The notes below the pieces were generated by a model that saw only the letters and a list, made by a program, of their open reading frames with translations, ran no database searches and was not told the DNA's origin. Of a DNA stretch of 64,000 nt, positions 61,336 through 64,000 are shown in pieces (positions within the stretch are counted from its first letter, which is position 1; each line of letters opens with the position of its first letter). This DNA is from Morinoia aosen. Taxonomy: Eukaryota; Arthropoda; Malacostraca; Amphipoda; Talitridae. Both the position numbers and the translations under genes were made by a program. The stretch spans positions 66,524,201-66,588,200 of the forward strand of contig CM059562.1 of assembly GCA_030386875.1 (NCBI GenBank), given 5' to 3'.

Positions 61336-61816
61336 TAGTGCAGCAATACTCACATTCTATTCAATTTTTACTAGTCTTTGGAAGAAATATATTTATTTAT
61401 TTTTCTCTTCTTACCTCCTCTTCTCTGTTTCCTTGTTTTCCTTTTTCCTCTCTTTCTTTCTCTCTCCCTTATTCCCCTCTTCTTCTCCCTTTGATAGAAT
61501 TTTATTTTAGCTAGTTAATTTTCCTTACGACCGTTCCGGCTTTTATGTTGTACTCCTATGAAAATTTTCTCCGTTTTAACTCGTGTGTACGATACTCGAA
61601 AGTAAAATTCTGTTATTTAGTTTCATCTGCTTTTTTAGGTAATGTCATTGTTTTATTTAGGCACCATTTTTGAATTCTTGATGAACAATTTTTTGTCAAT
61701 TTTTCGTATTTTATTCAATGCGTGTATTTTGTTTTTACAGAGTATGACTGATGATGAGCTGAGGCTTGAAACGTTTCATAAATATGATTTTAAAATTTTT
61801 CTTTGCTATTACCTTC
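61026..61816 (+). repeat. Right inverted arm of the Penelope-like element
   Basis: Contains the end of the RT/GIY-YIG frame, a polypyrimidine tract at 61401-61492, and the 3' end with the hammerhead-like motif. About 32 further bases (61817-61848) lie between the arm and the target duplication. Confidence 0.95.
61743..61780 (+). ncRNA. Hammerhead-ribozyme-like motif, right arm
   Basis: Stem I strand TATGA (61743-61747), core CTGATGA (61748-61754), a hairpin GAGC-TGAG-GCTT, core GAAA (61768-61771), a minimal stem III ACGT, a cleavage position T, and TCATA (61776-61780), which pairs with TATGA. Penelope-like elements are known to carry hammerheads with very short stem III. One extra U before stem II departs from the consensus, so activity is uncertain. 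Confidence 0.5.
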
Positions 61817-61861
61817 ATAATTAAACTGCTTAGCAGAAAAGATATTCCTAAATTTGTTCTG

Positions 61862-61989
61862 TTATGTTGAAGCAGGAAGTGTTGAGTACCGGTGTTTCTT
61901 CTGTAAGCATATTGATTGTGATGAAGTAGATGTGACTCGTCTATGGAAGACGAGAGCTGGTTTGATTTTACTTTTTTTAATATTTTGGA
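61862..61989 (-). pseudogene. LINE ORF2 fragment between two insertions
   Basis: Minus-strand reading gives HNQYAYRRNTGTQHFLLQH, the (Q)YGFRxxxST-type motif of non-LTR RTs. It connects the SKIL segment on its right to EQIYNDIDQ beyond the Penelope-like element on its left. A small frame change lies before EQIYN. Confidence 0.75.
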
Positions 61990-62505
61990 ATCAAATTTTT
62001 GTCAAACCAAACACCAAGTGTCTGATGACACTTCATTAATGAATGTCGAGCGGCTGGTGAAAAAGATATTTATGTCGGAAGTGAGTGGTCTTTGAGCGCG
62101 AGGTAGACCACGGATGAGTTGGATGGATGGGGTGCGACGTGCTTTGTATGAGAGGGGTCTGACTGTGGACGTGGCGAGAGGGATGGCTGCGGACAGTAGT
62201 GAGTGGGGGCAGTGTATAAGGAGGTAATTTTATTTTGACGCGTTACTGGAAGCTGCCCGCGTGTGATGGGGTTGACCTGTCATGTGCGGGGGGAGGGGCT
62301 GCACTCAATGAAGCGGTCGGGGTAAACCAGCTGTGGCTGTCGGGCCTGACTGTGGAAGGTGGTTGTGCTGGGCTGCTGCTGATCCCGGCATTTCAGGTGC
62401 GGCCAGTGCTGCCTCTCTCGCCTCCTAGTGACTAAGTGTGGTGATTGTGGCCTGCTGTCGGCTACCCTCCCGTAGGGAGGATAAGCCCGGTATATGTATG
62501 TATGT
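61990..62505 (+). mobile_element. 3' end of a second LINE (RTE/CR1-like) inserted in the first
   Basis: The + strand reads RGRPRMSWMDGVRRALYERG then LTVDVARGMAADSSEWGQCI-RR-stop (TAA at 62225-62227), the C-terminal signature of an endonuclease-RT polyprotein. A GC-rich 3' UTR follows, ending GGGAGGATAAGCCCGGTATA and a TATG repeat. AATATTTTGGA is duplicated at 61979-61989 and 62506-62516, marking the insertion. The first ~28 bases are antisense sequence of the host LINE (TCAAATTTTTGTCAAACCAA...), so the 5' junction is chimeric. Confidence 0.8.
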
Positions 62506-62900
62506 AATATTTTGGACATTACAGGCAAAAGACTGATTGGTCTGAAGTTTGACGCCATGTCAAAATCACAAGATTTATGGAATGGCTTAATAATGGATAG
62601 TTTCCATTGATCGGGAAACTTGTTTGTGGCTATATGTATTATCAAACAAATCAGCGGTGCTGTGACAGGGAAGCTGTCTTTTATATATTGAAGGCTAAGG
62701 CCATCATGTCCAGACTATTTAGTATTTTTTAGTAAGTTTAAGATTTTTGGTTATTACGTTAACCAGCTTTGGTCTCCAATTGTTTCTAGTATTTCAGGAT
62801 GAAACATTACTCAGATTTGCACCTGTAGATGTGTTTGAAAATGTCCTGGACACTTCATTGAAAACTGTTCATTGAAAACGCTAACTTTTTAGAAGAAAGT
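62506..62900 (-). pseudogene. LINE ORF2 fragment: start of the RT domain
   Basis: Minus strand: SGHDGLSLQYIKDSFPVTAP then FPDQWKLSIIKPFHKS and NFRPISLLPVMSKIL. This is the GxDGL...FPxxWKxxxIxPxxK...YRPISLLPxxSKxxE block that opens non-LTR RTs. Upstream of it (62.72-62.90 kb) the coding frame is degraded. Confidence 0.85.
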
Positions 62901-62989
62901 TTTAAAATCATACGCCGTTTTTGAAGGGTTAAAGTATATTTTTCTTTAAAATCGGAAAAAAACTGTTAATTTCTGTAATCAAAATTATC

Positions 62990-64000
62990 ACTTTGGACCA
63001 TTGCCTAATCTACCTATATGTGCCAAATTTTGTAAATATTCTCCACTCAGATATGATGTCCGGCTACAATGTTACTCCATTTTATCCCATGTACACATGT
63101 CCGTATAACGCTGAAGAGTTGTGTTGTTTCTTGACTGTAACCTGAGTTTTCTTAAAAATTTCTATGAAGAAACTAAAAACCAGTTCATTTTACGTTTTTC
63201 GAAGTCTTCTTTTCCTTTTAGTTATTTTTTTTCTAATAATTTCTTAGGATTACAGTGAGCTCAACTGTCATTATCGGTGTAATAGATGGTAGGTTGTTTC
63301 TATCTTTTTATTTTATATCTCTATTTTTTTTCTTATATTTCATTCTCAATGAGTATATATATTAATATGTGTGTGAACGTATGTAGGTATATATATATAT
63401 ATATCTACATAAATAGATATACATGTTTCTATTTCATTTCTTTACACAAAAACCATCCGGTTAATAAATTTTATTGCAATAGCGAAATGATTCAAAAATA
63501 GATCTCTCATTTCCCCAGAGGGCGTCTCTGTGAATCGGATTAATGACAAATACAATTAATGAAATTAATCGTAATTTGAGCGTATGAATCGTGGTAAAAT
63601 TATCTTTCTGTCCGTATGTTGTACAAGCTATAAATTTTGATGTTGAGAATATGTTTGTTTGAGCATTTCTGCCAAAATTTTGTAGATATTTATCAATCAT
63701 GAGTGGTAACTGGCTTACACTGTATCTCCATTTTATCCCATGTACCCATGTCCGCATGATGTTGCAGAGAATATCGAGAAGATATGATATATGATATGAT
63801 ATATTGAAGCTATTATATGTTTTTTTTTCTTTTTTGTTGTTGTTCCTCGGCGGTAACTTGAGTTTTCTTAAAATTTTCTTTAGTAAATTAAAAAACTATT
63901 TCATTTATACGTATTTCGAAGTCCTTTTTCTATTCCTTATCTTTCCTCAGGTTATTTCTTACGATTCATCAGAGCTTTGTCTGTCATTTTAAACTTTGAA
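62990..64000 (+). mobile_element. LINE 3'-region units in opposite orientation (copy D), runs off the window
   Basis: Two units about 653 bp apart (CCATTTTATCCCATGTAC at 63077 and 63730) are the reverse complement of the units in copies A and C. Shared landmarks include TTTTTCGAAGTCTTC, CATAAATAGATATACATG and GTTGTTCCTCGGCGGTAACT. It meets the minus-strand LINE copy C head to head near 62.9 kb and continues past the end of the window. Confidence 0.75.

Larger units (their letters stand above)
59321..61848 (+). mobile_element. Penelope-like element with inverted terminal arms, inserted in the LINE
   Basis: A longer copy on the + strand is preceded by an inverted, 5'-truncated copy of its own 3' part. 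The arms are 59321-60108 and 61026-61816, about 790 bp each and nearly identical (I counted roughly half a dozen differences by eye). A 13-base duplication TAAATTTGTTCTG flanks it at 59308-59320 and 61849-61861. Each arm holds the GIY-YIG coding part, a purine/pyrimidine-rich tract of about 90 bp and a hammerhead-like motif. This head-to-head organisation and an RT plus GIY-YIG protein are hallmarks of Penelope-like elements. It looks young but 5'-truncated, with at least one break in its frame. Confidence 0.9.
54940..62900 (-). mobile_element. CR1/Jockey-like LINE, longest copy (C), with nested insertions
   Basis: On the minus strand ORF2 remnants run from about 62.9 kb to 58.19 kb, interrupted by a Penelope-like element (59321-61848) and a second LINE tail (61990-62505). 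A 3' region of about 3.2 kb follows (58.19 to 54.94 kb). That region contains related units near 57.7, 56.9 and 56.1 kb, spaced about 770 bp, each with CA/TA microsatellites, then a 26-bp minisatellite and the GGAAACAAACG end. Length without insertions is about 4.9 kb; the 5' end is lacking. The RT shows DLSKAFGSVEH and SMYADDVQIA. Several in-frame stops make it inactive. Confidence 0.75.

Noticed and set aside
54940-64000. LTR retrotransposon or other virus-like element
   Set aside because: The reverse transcriptases seen are of non-LTR (YADD, no gag, protease or integrase signs) and Penelope (YVDD plus GIY-YIG) type; no long direct terminal repeats were found.
1-64000. tRNA, rRNA or microRNA genes
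   Set aside because: I saw no tRNA-like A/B box pairs or rRNA core sequence. Short hairpins such as 35696-35722 are too small to support a call.

Overview
The window is eukaryotic, AT-rich and intron-rich, and carries one host gene that I recognise: the Gli/Cubitus interruptus (ci) transcription factor of the Hedgehog pathway, on the + strand. Eleven coding exons run from 11337 to 41666. Every junction was read from the sequence, and every splice phase agrees from one exon to the next. They encode at least 1,492 residues up to a true stop; the N-terminal exon or exons were not found and probably lie upstream. The protein signatures ([24 protein letters not shown], five C2H2 fingers, PKA-site cluster, conserved C-terminus) look most like arthropod Ci. 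Large repeat-laden introns and the retroelements suggest a crustacean, perhaps a malacostracan, but the species cannot be named from this window.

Layout. 1-11336: non-coding, 5' intron or upstream DNA, with a 23-bp minisatellite near 4.4-5.0 kb and smaller arrays. 11337-27032: four exons for the N-terminal regulatory half. 27445-38023: four exons for the five zinc fingers. 38507-41666: three exons for the phospho-regulatory and transactivation half, then a 3' UTR with a poly(A) signal near 42.8 kb. Several introns hold tandem repeats right next to splice sites; one array of about 62 bp has copied the 3' splice site itself. 44.6-46.2 kb: a decayed DNA transposon with inverted arms, a transposase remnant and two strong palindromes.

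48.5-64 kb is a retroelement graveyard. Several minus-strand copies of a CR1/Jockey-like LINE are present, with an unusually long 3' region made of units of about 0.77 kb, microsatellites and a 26-bp minisatellite (about 5 copies in one element, about 30 in another). The longest LINE copy is interrupted by a Penelope-like element (RT plus GIY-YIG endonuclease, inverted terminal arms of about 790 bp, 13-bp target duplication, hammerhead-like motif in each arm) and by the 3' end of a second LINE.

The Gli gene is a complete Hedgehog-output effector on what is seen: Sufu-binding motif, DNA-binding fingers, PKA sites for processing, activation tail. No new multi-gene system was found. The most unusual points are the duplicated splice acceptor, the in-frame SPAY decapeptide array, a Cys/His cluster in the activation region, the hammerhead-like motifs in the Penelope arms, and the satellite-like LINE tail.
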